From Lobosporangium transversale (lineage: Eukaryota > Mortierellomycota > Mortierellomycetes > Mortierellales > Mortierellaceae), in assembly GCF_002105155.1 (NCBI RefSeq), contig NW_019028980.1, positions 806,001-870,000 on the forward strand: DNA of 64,000 nt, given 5' to 3'. The first letter of the stretch is position 1. Every line of letters starts with the position of its first letter. The notes under the pieces were generated by a model, which had not been told where the DNA came from, searched no databases, and saw only the letters and a program-made list of their open reading frames with translations. A program made the position numbers and the translations under genes. Positions 22,191 to 34,094 of the stretch are shown here, in pieces.

Positions 22191-22639
22191 AGATGGTAGA
22201 GCGAAATGAAGTGTGAACAGGAACATGTTTCTTATTTATATATTTAACATCCAAAAATCCATCATTTTTGTAGTCGCGTTTGTTACGTTTGCACTTAAAG
22301 AAAAAAAATGATCTCCAAAAAAAATTCATTCTGATGAATCATTTTTTAGCGCAGCCACAACCATAAAAAACACTAATTATGATATTACTATATCCTAATT
22401 TTTCCTTTTATCAAGAGGATGCGACCTGCTCTGGCAGCACTTATCTCAGAATGAGAGGGAGAGGGGAAGAGGTGTTGATTCTGGACAAAATTATCATTTG
22501 ATCCCCTTGGTACTGGGCGGCTTTACAGCTTTTTCTATCAGATGTAAGGAAGAGGAAGAGATCAACTACTATGTAACCTCAATTGCCTATCGTATCTGGC
22601 ATCCCCTCCTGCTATGTAATCTACACTAAACTACGAAGT

Positions 22640-22978
22640 CATATTAGTGTCAGTAAAGTGCGGCTCGAAGCACTTTTAAAACAGCAGGAGAAGCTGTCCA
22701 TCGAGTTATGTGTGATTATTGGACCAATGATATTAATCATATATGTTTATTCTATATAATTAGTTCGATTGAATTCCAAGGTGGAGAAAGACCCTTTCCA
22801 CATCTCGAGCACAGGTATAAAGCTGTTGTACTCCAAATTATGCGGAATTACTTGCGCCTCTCGCTTACGCTTTATTGTTCTCAATGTAGCTGGCCGTAAA
22901 CATCCGCGTATTTCTCTTTACCAAAGAACTGATGTTGTTGCTTCAGAAATATATTTTGATTGTGCTGACACAAGCTGA
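22640..22978 (+). pseudogene. Decayed coding segment of unknown family
   Basis: A plus-strand frame stays coding-like across a single in-frame stop near 22761, from about SKVRLEALLKQQEKLSIELC to LRFIVLNVAGRKHPRISLYQ and a stop at 22976-22978. No family recognised. It may be a relic of a gene or element. Confidence 0.25.
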
Positions 22979-23452
22979 TTAATACGAGAGCTCATCAAGA
23001 TTCTTGTGAGTGAGAGACGTTCTGGCCTTTACTGTATTGTATAGCTCTGTTACTTTTGGACCCCAGTCACTTTGAAGTTGAAGTTTGAATGTAAATGCAG
23101 ACCTCTCTTGAATCCAGGTCGTGCTCAGAGAGGTTCCTGCTGTAGTATCGTCTTGAAATATACCAGATGTATGAGAGATTGATATCCTGTTCTGATCATG
23201 TTCAGCTTCATCATCTTCGTGCTTATCTTCGTATTCATCTCTCTCGTTAGATGCTACTTCTTGGAACCAAGGGCGTTCTGGAGGGGATAGAGTGGGTGAT
23301 GGGATTTGTGATCCATTTTGACATGGCGGTGTCCGAACTGTCGATAGACGAGTCCTTATATGTAGCCTCAATTGATACAAATGCCAACAAAGTATTGCTA
23401 CACATTTTAGAGCTGGCTCACTGATTAGGTAGCTGACAGGGATCCTGCACAT
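22979..23452 (-). CDS. Hypothetical open frame, possibly an exon
   Basis: Up to 157 codons on the minus strand, preceded by an acceptor-like TTTATGTGCAG at about 23448, so it may be a terminal exon of a gene starting in the frame at 23654-23472 (MKFPITFTIAAEGRK). The middle is acidic (DEYEDKHEDDEAEHDQN) and Ser/Thr-rich. Phases of the two frames do not join cleanly with GT-AG sites that I can see. Function unknown. Confidence 0.25.
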   Translation of the reverse strand: MCRIPVSYLISEPALKCVAILCWHLYQLRLHIRTRLSTVRTPPCQNGSQIPSPTLSPPERPWFQEVASNERDEYEDKHEDDEAEHDQNRISISHTSGIFQDDTTAGTSLSTTWIQERSAFTFKLQLQSDWGPKVTELYNTVKARTSLTHKNLDELSY

Positions 23453-23654
23453 AAATAGGACTCATATCGGATTAGACAAGAACGATGTCGTCGCCATTCG
23501 AAGAGATGTCCTTGTACGCTTTTACACTCCTCAAATGCAAGCGAGAGATATCCAGCGAGCCGAATATGCAACCACGTTTTGGAGCTCCATAACTCAGGTT
23601 TGTTGCTTTTTTCCTACCTTCGGCTGCTATTGTAAAGGTGATGGGAAATTTCAT

Positions 23655-24961
23655 GTTCCTTTGTTTAGTCTCCTATAGTAGAGGGACAGGGAGAAAAGAA
23701 GAAAATGCAGAAAAAGAAAGAGATAAACGCCAATACTATTTTTCTTACACCGACTTAAAGCATTTTTGCTTCTTCAAAACAGCGTTTCTCTCGGAGGATC
23801 CTTGGGTAGGAAATGGAGTATCTTGAAGGAAGAGGGATCCCGCACTTTTTTGTAAGACAATCTTTTGTAATGCATAAGTATCTGAACTTGGGATAGACTG
23901 AAAAAATTGATCCAGAAAGCCTTGAGGGCAATCTTACCGTTGTGGCAGCGTACACTGGCGGAATATCTATGAATGCCGCCTAGCAGTTTGACCTGATACT
24001 ATTGCTGTTAGAGGCAAGAGCTTGGGCCTACAATCAATTGATTTTTTAAAGTCTCGAATGGCAACCATTTCTAGATCAATAAGGAGATTTGGTCACATAC
24101 CTCTAGCGAAAAAGGAACCGAAAAGGTGTTTTGTTTTTCTTTAAGCTGAGGGAAGAAGGAATGAAATTGGTAAAAGTTGCTAGATGCGCAAAGGAGTGGA
24201 GGCAAATTAATGGTGGACAGAGTGCATTGTGATGATATAGCTAGTTATATAGTTTCTGCTGATTTTTTTGCTGATTGATTTTACTGATTCTTTTCTTCCT
24301 TGACATGCAGTTGACGGTTGTTTTCTGCCAGTAGAAAGCACAGAGAACTGGATCTGATCTGCTCATGGGTTGATGTTGATGAAAGCTAAATGGGTAAATT
24401 TGCCCGGTTCCCGGTCCAGGGAATAAACTAAGTGATTAAGCCCAGAGAGGTACCAAGAACTTGACCTTTGCGCCACTGGCTCGTGTTCCTTACCTTTCTT
24501 TTTTTGGATTGCATAGACAGATTGGGTTCATGAACAATATTGGAAGGAAACCACCAATTGCAACATGTATCAACACTGCTACTAAAAAAAAACACACACA
24601 CAAACGCGTATGACGCATAGCACAGACCATGCCTAACTATAATAGTCAAGTTTCCCGACGCAAGGCGCAGGAATCAACTTTAGATGTCCAACCAGTTATT
24701 TCATGCACAAGTACTAATGATTGAGGTAGCCCGCCATTGAGCCATTATACCATGGAGACCATGGACGGCGCTTGAAGAGACCCATGATTGAGGTCTGATC
24801 ATTTTTGGAGGGCATTTATTCAGTGCGGGGGACGCGACACGCGTCTCATTTGAAGCTCACATGATCATCAATCATTTTAATTTTCCCACGGTCTGATCTC
24901 TACTTTACAGCATCGCGCATTCAGTTTCATCATGTTCCTTTAGTCATTAAAGAAAAAAAAA
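23655..24961. other. Spacer without recognisable gene
   Basis: Only short, unsupported frames. The last part before 24962 (CATGTTCC, AT-rich) is presumably the promoter of the YCII gene. Confidence 0.45.
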
Positions 24962-25559
24962 ATGTTTCTGAAATCCATCGCGCCTATTACAGTTCGCAGT
25001 TTACAATCTGCTCGAGCAGGTTGTCGTGCCTTCTCTTCCGGTACTCTCATTTTTAAGCACACAGGCGTTGTATAGCTATATAACTCATACACACATAAAT
25101 ATATATTGTATTTATTTTTTTCCTTTCCTCTCTCCTCTCTTTAATGGCTTTCCATCTAACATTGGTCTGGACTTATTTATAAAAAAAAAAATAGCTGTCA
25201 TTCTCAATAACAAGAAACAATTTTTTGTAATTGCTCGTGACTATCAGGACCCTGAAGCTTTTAATCGCCGCCTTTCCGTCCGTCCAACACATCTAGTAGG
25301 TGCCACTTCACTCAAGAAGACTGGTGCTCTTCAACTGGGCGGTGCACTCTTATCAGATCATTCGGAATCTGCAAAGATGATTGGATCCATCATGGTCTTT
25401 AATGCTGACTCTGAGAAGGAGGTGGAAGAAATCCTTAAAAAGTATTTAAAAACAGGGAAAAAAAAGAAACTAAATTTGACTTAATGAAAACGCACCAGGG
25501 ATGATTTTTTTTTTTTTTTTTTGCATCCCATATCGGAGGGTCAGTCTCTAACTTTAGTT

Positions 25560-25591
<32 letters not shown>

Positions 25592-25667
25592 CATTAGGGA
25601 TCCCTATGTTACGGAAAAGGTTTGGGAACACTACCAGATCATTCCCTTCCGCCAAGCTTCTTTTTAA
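24962..25667 (+). CDS. YCII-domain protein with probable mitochondrial targeting sequence
   Basis: Three exons, 24962-25040, 25195-25441 and 25598-25667, give 131 residues and join in phase. The N-terminus (MFLKSIAPITVRSLQSARAG) is basic, Ser-rich and free of acidic residues, as in mitochondrial presequences. Exons 2 and 3 encode a YCII (YciI-like) fold: FFVIARDYQDPEAFNRRL, RPTHL, the LGGALL strand and a terminal DPYVTEKVWEHYQIIPFRQ. The YCII family has a conserved His and Asp in a putative catalytic pocket; both are present here (H of RPTHL, D of DPYV). Biochemical role is unproven in fungi. Intron 2 contains T runs of about 18 and 30 bases, the latter just before the acceptor CATTAG. Confidence 0.85.
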
Positions 25668-26015
25668 TAAACTGGCTATGTGTTTACAAATGTTATCAAA
25701 TAAATATTGACAATCGCGTACGATTTCTTATTTATTTTATTTTATCTTATTTTTTAAGTTGGTAACTGCTATCATATATATGCTAATAAAAGTGTGTCTT
25801 TTTGCTTGAGACTGTAGTCCGTTTCATTTGGTCGCGATCCCCTATATTTTTTGAATATTCTTGAGTGTATTAGCAGCCAATTGGCTCACTCGCCACCGCA
25901 AGTCGTCACGTTGGCGAAACGCCACCAAACCAATTCAACCATAGTTTTTAGATTAAAAATATATTTCCATTAAATACGCCATCTAGACCAAGGATAAATA
26001 GAGACTTACTTGCAG

Positions 26016-26369
26016 CTCCCAATTGACCAAGTCAGAGCTGCAGTCCCAAATTTCTCTATGTTGCCAAGGGTCACCCCTCTTTTCCCACTCTGGGATGAAT
26101 GGTTTACGGCGCAGGGGGCAAAGCCATCGATCTGGAGTTTGAACAGGTTCCAAAAGGACTGGCGCAAAGGGCGGAATCCTAATCTTAGGAACCAATATAT
26201 GCTCAAGCGAGGAATTATCTTTACTACTCTGGCTGAGATCCTAAAGGCTGAAGGATCAATACTGAGCGACAGAGTTATAAAGGCAAAAACGACAATGGAT
26301 ACTGCAATCAGGCAAGCTGGGACCTCAAACGCGTACTTTAAGTCTATCCAAAAGAAGAAGGGCAAATAA
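26016..26369 (+). pseudogene. GCR1_C-type DNA-binding domain, terminal exon of a Crypton-like element
   Basis: After an acceptor-like TTACTTGCAG, an open frame of 117 codons carries LFPLWDEWFTAQGAKPSIWS, then LNRFQKDWR, YMLKRGIIFTTLAEIL and a Lys-rich end. This matches the GCR1_C DNA-binding domain (yeast Gcr1, and the C-terminus of Crypton tyrosine-recombinase transposons). No recombinase domain with its Arg-His-Arg-Tyr residues is found upstream, so this is either a solo exon relic or a small domesticated gene. The opposite-strand open frame over the same bases is a shadow. Confidence 0.55.
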
Positions 26370-26498
26370 AGCTAGGTCTTTCAACATTTGATATTAAAAG
26401 GTTGTAAACAACTCACTAATCTTCGGCTTTATTTTTCCCTATAATATCTTTACTTTTACTACGGATATAATAACCAGACCTTGCATACTGATGCATGT

Positions 26499-26898
26499 TA
26501 CAGCGTTTTTAATTGTTTTATCCATTTTAAAAAAACATTTATCCATTTTCAATTTGCATTGCTCCGATGGGAAATAAGCTTTATCCATTTAAGCTAATAA
26601 AATTATCCTATAAGTTATCCGAATGTGTCTGAAATATTATCCATTTTTTCAAACATAATAACCGAACCGACTGTAACAAATATCCAAACACCATGTCCTT
26701 TTCCATGTCCCACAAAAGTCATGGTTAATTCCGCATGACCACTTGGACAAAATTTGCAAACACTTGGATAAATTTCTCAGCCCTTTTCGGCCAACTTTTT
26801 AACTAACCTTTGGATAAATTTTTTTATTCATTGGAACAATTTTAAAAAAAACCGATAAAGTTTATTTTAAAATGGATAAAACAATTAAAAACGCTGTA
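26499..26898. mobile_element. MITE family C, pogo/Fot1-like, TA-flanked
   Basis: A 400-base element including flanking TA dinucleotides. Inverted ends are identical over about 32 bases and begin CAGCGTTTTTAATTGTTTTA. The interior is rich in TTATCCATTTT and its inverse. TIRs starting CAG with TA duplication are usual for pogo/Fot1-type elements. No coding capacity. Confidence 0.8.
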
Positions 26899-27296
26899 TT
26901 AATGGTTTTGGTGTGCTCTTCCATAGTACGACGCCGCCGTACGAATTTTTTATACTCATGATTCGTCTACATCAATTGTATATATGAAATAGCTGCAATA
27001 AATAAATAAGTAATAGTAGTACAAACGAACGAATCTTTATTATAGGATAAAGTACGATGGTTCACGCGCGAATTCCTGCAGAAGTTCGTAATCTTCTGCG
27101 TGCTTTCTGAAGAACGCTTTACCGTTGAAAAATATTCTGCAGATAGATAGTAGCAGTAGGAAAAGTAAGTGAGAATAGGATGAAATTGTGATATGATAGG
27201 GTACAATGACCGGCGTAGATTCTAATTCAACGGTGATACATTGATCATGCATGTTCAACTCTGTTCTTTGAAAAAAGAACAATGTCATCAATAATT
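26899..27296. other. Spacer with a repeated-element relic
   Basis: The minus strand near 27100-27190 encodes a Tyr/Leu-rich segment similar to the plus strand near 17080-17170. No intact gene. Confidence 0.35.
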
Positions 27297-27720
27297 TTAG
27301 ACAGACAAGTAGTGATTAGGAACAGAAGTAAGTGAGAATAAGATGAATTTGTAGACAAAAGGAAGGTCGCCGAGTATGCGGGACATTCCTCGTTGGAATA
27401 GGCTAGACAATGGTTTCAAGCCAAAAGGTGCCTTCTTAAACCTTATAAAAGTCTCGGCGTTCTTGGCTGCAGCTTCTGCTTGCAGCTTAGCTATGTCAAG
27501 CAGCTTATCCACGTTCTTTTCACGTATCCTCCTGAGGGTTTACTTGATGACCCGACCTTAGGTACTTTGGCCGGCAAAACTCCAGGTGAAAGAGTATGTG
27601 AAGATCCTGATACCGGGATCCTCACGAGCGCGTTTCTTGCCGGTACCGGTTGAGGAAGAGGAAGAAACAGTATTATTAGTGGAAGACACTATTGGAAGTA
27701 ATGTGAAAAGCGAGTAGATC
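27297..27720 (-). pseudogene. Frameshifted coding relic (Ser-rich, then helical)
   Basis: The minus strand reads a Ser-rich, basic segment (SSSSSTGTGKKRARED), then in another frame LSPGVLPAKVPKVGSSSKPS, then in a third frame VDKLLDIAKLQAEAAAKNAE followed by RFKKAPFGLKPLSSLFQ. Three coding-like pieces in three frames indicate a decayed gene. Family not recognised. It may be a mobile-element accessory gene. Confidence 0.4.
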
Positions 27721-29330
27721 TAAGAACGTGGTTTTGTGATAAAGACAAGTTGAATAGGAATGAAGGAATGAAAGAATGAGAAGCAAAATGAACTTCAATT
27801 AATTGTTCTCATTGCTTTTCCTATTGCCAACATTACAAATCAATTTTTTCTTGCGTGATCTTCATTTGCACCTGTCTAATATTATGACCTACAACAGATG
27901 CCAAGTGTAATTCGCCTCCATGAATTTACCATGTGGCCATGTGACATGGACCTTATTTCTAATTTGCCAAAAAAAATAAAAATAAAAATGTCGCGTCTAC
28001 GATAGCACTTAGATTTAAATTGTGAACCTGATCTCTTCGCAGCACACCCTAAATCCCCGATCTCGCTTCCATTTTCTTTAGGACCTTTGCTTTCGTTGCT
28101 TTTATTTATTATATCTATATATATGTTTTTTATATTGTCATCGTCGCTACACGTTCCACACGTTCGTCGTCATTATTGCCATTATTAATATTAATATTAT
28201 TGTTATTGTATTTTCTTACATAGTTGCCTAAAGGGTGGCTTCGCCCAAGGTCGTAAGTGAGTAACAAGGATCGAGTGCCTTCAAGCGTTAGTACTCAATT
28301 AGGTTCACATTTTAAATCTGTAGTGCATCGTAGACGCAACTTTTTTTAAAGTTTCAAAATAAGGGCCGCGTCACATCGTCAAAATAAACGAGCCGGCGGC
28401 TTCGCCACGGCCGACTCTTGCCTCGTCAGCATTAAAGGTAAAAAAAGGTGCCCGAGTGAGTGCCTTGAACATTAAATAAAAATATCCTTTGGTATTTACC
28501 GCGTTTTTGGGTGTTGACCGCATGATACGGTAAGTATTAGTGCAATATATTAGGGATTAGTGAACGTAATATTAAATTTAATTACTGGTAATTTCTGTAA
28601 TACCCCGTGCATTACACTGACGTATATAAATATATTTTTTCTTTTGCCGTGACGCCGATACGCTTGGCTCAAAGGGAACATGTTTGGAGTATTTCAGCCT
28701 CGCTGTGTTGATTCCAACCTTCTATAGAAAGCCGCTGGCACCAAGTTTGTTTAAAATGAAGGCAAAAGAAAATACGACTCCAGCAGCACTTGCGATAGGG
28801 TTCCATTTTTATTCGAAACAAAGTGCAGGTCTATCCACCAGAGAATTTTTTTGGCGGAGCCAGCCAGTGCCTCTACAGCTTTTTAAAGCCTTCAAATGTA
28901 GGTATCAAAGGACATATCTCCAAGTAAAGCCACTTTAGAGTAGTGTCTCAGTTCATTTTTCGCACTATGGTGATTGACTCTCACAATCTTCACATCAAGC
29001 ATATCGAACAGGACTCACCCCCATTTTTATTCATAAGATCAGAACGTTGTGTGGTGATCATGGCGGGGTCTTAATAAAGTCTTCCGCCTGGCAACAATGT
29101 TAAAAGACAACTTTTGTTCTCCTTGGTCTCAAGTCTGAAAAACACCTCAGTATGGATAGATTCTAATCATTCTTTCATTCCTCACAGCTCGCCGCGGACG
29201 TATAGCGAGGCCTTCTTCAGTGATGTCCATGCCCGGCTATGTCCAGGGGAGAATCTCTTGCAAGCATATATATTTGGTTTCAAGGGTGTACGACGACTTT
29301 GATGTTCAATATGCGGAAAAAAAGAAGTGA
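27721..29330. other. Spacer without recognisable gene
   Basis: AT-rich. GC-rich palindromic patches occur near 28236-28252 (GGGTGGCTTCGCCC) and 28390-28420 (GCCGGCGGCTTCGCC). The frame at 28684-28938 has no support. Confidence 0.4.
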
Positions 29331-29543
29331 GAGAGGGAAAAAGCCACTGCCCAAGCGTTTGAAGAGTGTGACGAAGAGCTTATGGCCCTGTGGAAGGAGC
29401 TGGGCCGTATGACATATAGCAGACAAAAAAGAAAGTGTGCATTGGAGGATATGCAAAACTTAGTAGCAGATCCAAGGAGTGCAATCCATACAATGACAGC
29501 GAGAGGTGTACAAGCGCCTGAACAAAATGAATGTAAAAAGTAA
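29331..29543 (+). pseudogene. C-terminal relic of an unidentified protein
   Basis: A 70-codon plus-strand frame opens after a stop and ends at TAA 29541-29543: FEECDEELMALWKELGRM, SRQKRKCALEDMQNLVADP, then TARGVQAPEQNECKK. A matching upstream piece (VYDDFDVQYAEKK, ending near 29330) is in another frame. It looks like the end of a mobile-element or repeated-family gene. It is convergent with the TMEM245-like gene, 80 bases away. Confidence 0.35.
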
Positions 29544-29622
29544 TTATTCAGCTGACCTCTTTGTCTTTGGGCCAAGATTGTACTACTTTGAATAGCTTTT
29601 TGAAGACTATCTAAACTATCTT

Positions 29623-32324
29623 TTAATGACGGTTTCCATTTGCCCTTCTTGTACTTCGGTTCCGATTCTTGCCAGTGCCACTCGTTCGTTGACGGATATG
29701 ATACTCTACTTCCTCATCAGTTTCTTGGTCTCCTCTTCTGTCGCGGCAGCGCTGCTTGTTATTTCGGGGCCAAGTCTCCTCTTCAATTTCATCTGATGCA
29801 TTCGGAAACATTGAAGCCTTGTGATCGTAATCTGTTATGCTATGTGGCCCTGGCTTGCCTCGTAGCTCCAATATTGCAGACCAAATCGTGGGAATGGCTG
29901 CAAAGAATACAGGCCCAAGCAATAGGCCTTTTGGACCCCATTTCATACCTCCCAAAAACGTCCATAACCCAAGCCAGAACGCCGTTGATACACTTGGACG
30001 AGCAGTTCGGACAACATGAGAGTCCCAAACGGCGCCATCCACCAAAGAAGACATGACTACATGACCCAGTACCATAGCGATCGCTTCTATAGGTCTTTGA
30101 CCATAGATATAAAAGTGAACGATACCACCAGGCAATGCAACCAGCCAATTAGGTGCGATCGGGAACAGGACTAAAATGATACCGAAGAGAGATGTCAACC
30201 AAGCATATTTTACAGCAACAAAGTCTGACGATGCAGCGCCCACCGCGATAAGAGGAAAGACCTGGTTGGCCAAAGAACGGGTCCATATGAGCGTGAATAA
30301 AGTATGATAAATCGAGAGCTTGAGCATTGCAACAAATGTTCCAGAAATGGCAAACTCCAAGCTCTTAGCAATCGCACGTCCGGGCGAAGCAGAGGAGGGG
30401 AGTCGTGTTGAATCAAAATTCGGTACTTGAGAGACGAAAGCTTGATCAATCATCCATCCAATTCTCTGTAAAGGCGAGACTTTGAGGCCAGTGAGCGTTA
30501 ACAAGCCCAGTAAAAACAGAATGCAACGGAAAAGAAGATCATTAAATGCATTGAATCCCCAGAGCATATTTTCAGTATCGAATCCTCTGAATCCAGATAC
30601 AATAGTCAGCAAAGACTTGACTTGCGAAATATTGATTGCCTTCTTTCTTTGATTCGAATGTAGAAGTCCTGTTATGGAAACGTCGGCATCGCTTCCTGAA
30701 AAACCAAGAGAATCCAATGAGGGGATGATCCACAACTCTGGGGTTTCCCGGACTACCTCAGCTTCATCTTCTTTTCCTTCCTTTGTTTCTTCTGAGTTGG
30801 TCTGAAATCCTTCATCCGCTTTCTTTTTGTCCTCCTTTTCGACATTGCTATCTTTGGCAGCGCTTAACGATGTAGATACAACGTTGTCGTTAAGCGGTGA
30901 TTGATTAGTGTCTCGTATTAACCCATTCAAATTGATTTCTTGCTTGGCCTCAGCGTTGCATGAGTCTACAGGAGCAGACTGATGCTGTTCCTGCTGATGC
31001 TGTTGCTCCTCCTGCTGTGTCTCCATTTGGTGCTGTTTTTGCTTGTGACGAGGAATGTAATAGTAATGATAATCCTGGTCCGGATTTACCACGACATTTG
31101 CCACGTTATAGGCCCAGTCATTAGCACCCCAAGCGAGATCAGGGAATGCTTCTTTCAAGATCGGATCAAACCGGTTAATAGCAGCTTCATATGCCTGTTC
31201 TAAGGCTCCATCCAGTTGTTTCGTGAGAGAATTCTTCGCGACTGACTCATATCCCATGTCGTGGAATCCATGTCGTAGCTGGCCTTCTTTAATAATTGCA
31301 ACTCTTTGATGTGTCTGCACCAACAGCCCTTGGACATCATGTACGACGCCAATGGACAGGATGGTACTTAGGATCCCCAATATTGATAACGTTGATAGAA
31401 CGATAATGGTTGCAAGCACGGAGTTAAGACTCTCCTGCAATGTCTTCCTGACCATCTTAGGAATAGTATTAAGGAGAGAGCGTTCCTGCCGTTCTTCGAG
31501 CGATAAATTTGGGTAGAAAACGCGCTCAATTATGGGTACTAACTGCTTCATGCAGACAAACTGCATATGCACAATGACCGTCATGATCAGGCACGTCAAT
31601 TGTGTTGTCGTACCGAACTGTATCTCGCTCCATTTTAGTTTTATAAGCTCCCATAGCTCCATGGGCGTTGTGAATTGCAGAACCGTATAAATAAGTGCAG
31701 CCCTGAGAAGGTTGGTATAAGATGGTCCATTGACAGGACGCATATATCTATCGGGCTCCTGATCTACAAGAATTTGATAGGAAGGGCGAAGTTCATAATC
31801 ATCTGGATCTACTCTGTCTAATCGCGATTCCTCGATATCGTTTGCAGGCGTACGTTTATAGTATACATTGGGAATGCCTTCTTGCTCCCAAGTATTCCCT
31901 TTTTCCTTGACTGAGTTGTTTTCTCCAGATGATCTTTTAACTTGCTCCTTGTTCAAGCCACGTGGCCGCCCATCACAAATCATATAAACGATGTAGCAGT
32001 AACTATGGAAAACAGTTTGGATGGCACTAGCGATATAGCTCCCTAAGAAAAACTAATAGGTATTATTTTTTTTAATGTTAGTTGGGGTAAACAGAACAAC
32101 AAAAAACAAAACAAAACAAAAATGCCCAAGAAAATCTACCTGGATGATGGATATAGTAACAGTGCCAATTGCGGATGCAACGATGTCCATAATATCATTT
32201 TCGAGCACGTTGTAGAGCGTTGGAAGTAAGCGCGTTTTGAGTCCATGCTAACCACCAATAATGGAAAGGAATGTCAGAAAAAAAGGAGAAATAATTGTCG
32301 ACCGACCATAAAAAAAGTTCCTGG

Positions 32325-32359
<35 letters not shown>

Positions 32360-32616
32360 TACCAGAGGGACTGAAAGTGCGGCTGCCCAGAAGAGTGGTG
32401 TCCAGTAAGGAATGATTCTAGTAACATGAAATTACGAGAAAGGATTTCAGAATTGTTAATTGTTTTACAGTTTCTCTTCAGCATCTGTTCATAAAATGTT
32501 GTTTGACTTGCATACATTGCATAGTTTGTCCACAACACAACACCAAAATAGATAAACAAGAGAGTAACAGTGCTTAGCACTAGCGCATCCTTTGGTTGTA
32601 GATATGCGCGAGTCAT
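29623..32616 (-). CDS. TMEM245-like multi-pass membrane protein (AI-2E transporter family)
   Basis: Four exons, 32616-32516, 32417-32363, 32247-32140 and 32052-29623, join in phase to 897 residues. The N-terminal exons give LWTNYA then a IIPYWTPLFWAAALSVPL helix, and exon 3 gives HGLKTRLLPTLYNVLENDIM, both typical of TMEM245. After several membrane helices comes a long charged, Gln-rich loop (about 31050-30750 in DNA terms). The C-terminal part (IAVGAASSDFVAVKYAWLTS, ALPGGIVHFYIYGQ, GPKGLLLGPVF) is the AI-2E-type membrane domain. AI-2E proteins form large export-type channels in bacteria; the role of TMEM245 is unknown. Intron 2 holds a 27-base T run in sense orientation. The family call is strong for the C-terminal half. 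Confidence 0.82.
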
Positions 32617-32813
32617 TAAGAAAGGCGAAAAGTTGTGTCAAGGTGAGATGGAGTGCTTTGTGAAAAAGAGAACGCGAGTGTTGTTTTTGTTAAATGAAGT
32701 TCATGTAAACAGTCCTAAAATAACCCCTGTTTAAGTTTTTTGCTCTATTAACATATTGCTCATTTATTGACATGGCGGGACGCATTCACCCCCATTCTTT
32801 TAGTTTCCAACTG

Positions 32814-34063
32814 TCACCGGCCCAATTGGCTGATCCCATTCACACCTTGCATTGAGTTTGTGTTTGGTGATGAAGATGGGCAGACTGGACTTGCTTGCTG
32901 CGACGAAACTGTTGCTGTGGAGGAAATTGACGCAGCGGAAGGCTGCGAACGCTCTACTGTCGGCCTTAAATGATCAGATAATGGTTCGTGTATCTGCTGT
33001 TGCTGCTGATGCTGCGAATGATGCGGTTGAAGTTGTGCTGGCTGCTGCTGTTCCTGTTGATGCTGATATTGACGTGGATGATCGGTTCGTTGCTCCTGTG
33101 GCAAAATAGACTGCTGACCTAGGTTATTCATGAGGACCGCCTCCTTTCTTGCTTGGGCCATGTTGGGTTCACTCCAATCTATCCGCCTCTTGATCTGAGT
33201 CTCATATATCTGGCTTGACGCACGATTTTCGCCTCCTAAAGTCCAAAGATGGTAACCAGCTACAAATTGGGCTTGCTCCTTGGTTTCGATGGCTTTTGGT
33301 GATCGTTGAGCTCTCACCCACTCAATGACTTCACGATGGTCCCTAAAGTACCGTAGCCTCAGTAACCAGCAGCAGGCAACTACAGCAGCTCGGCCAACAC
33401 CTGTCCATACCACCATAGAGTATAATAGACATGAAGTTGAAAGTGATTAATTAAAACCGCTATTCCATACGGGAACATTCAAGATTCAAACTTTAAAAAT
33501 TACAGTCTAGTGAGGTAGGTCATTTCCGTCATCGCTTTTATATTGAGACAGCAACTTACCACCTCGACAATGGGCAAGGACATTTTGGCCATTTCGTGTG
33601 GTTTCATCCATCTTGTCAAGAACGCGGTCTATCTCTTCAAATGAGTAAGGTGTACTTCCTTCTACCATCGGAATTCTACTCGTACAATACAACAGAATAA
33701 GTTAAATGCTCATAGTCGCACGCTAACAAGTCAATCAAAGTCTTTAGAAGTAGCGCATATGTTTTTGAAGCTATGAATAACTAGGCTAGTTTAAATAATG
33801 AATTACTTACCTAATGACATCGATACCATGACTATTCGCTGCTTCCACATACTTTGGAAAGGGCGAACCAAGAAGTTCAAGCTCTTCATCAAATAAGCAA
33901 CTAACCAGTTGCCCAGACAAAAAAGGGTTAAGAAAGAAAGCATGGTATTGGTCTTAAAATAAGGGAGAGAAATAAGGAAGAACGGGAAACAATGCAGCCC
34001 ATATCAACTCTGATCATGGCCTTCCAACACTCCTCATTCTCGCTTAATCTCCTGTGCAAAGAG

Positions 34064-34094
<31 letters not shown>

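Noticed and set aside
24720..24790. tRNA-like or structured RNA near GAGCCATTATACCATGGAGACC
   Set aside because: No T-arm consensus and no cloverleaf could be drawn.
26006..26365. 119-residue minus-strand frame with hydrophobic segments
   Set aside because: A shadow of the plus-strand GCR1_C exon, which has recognisable residues; the hydrophobic look comes from antisense Lys/Glu codons.
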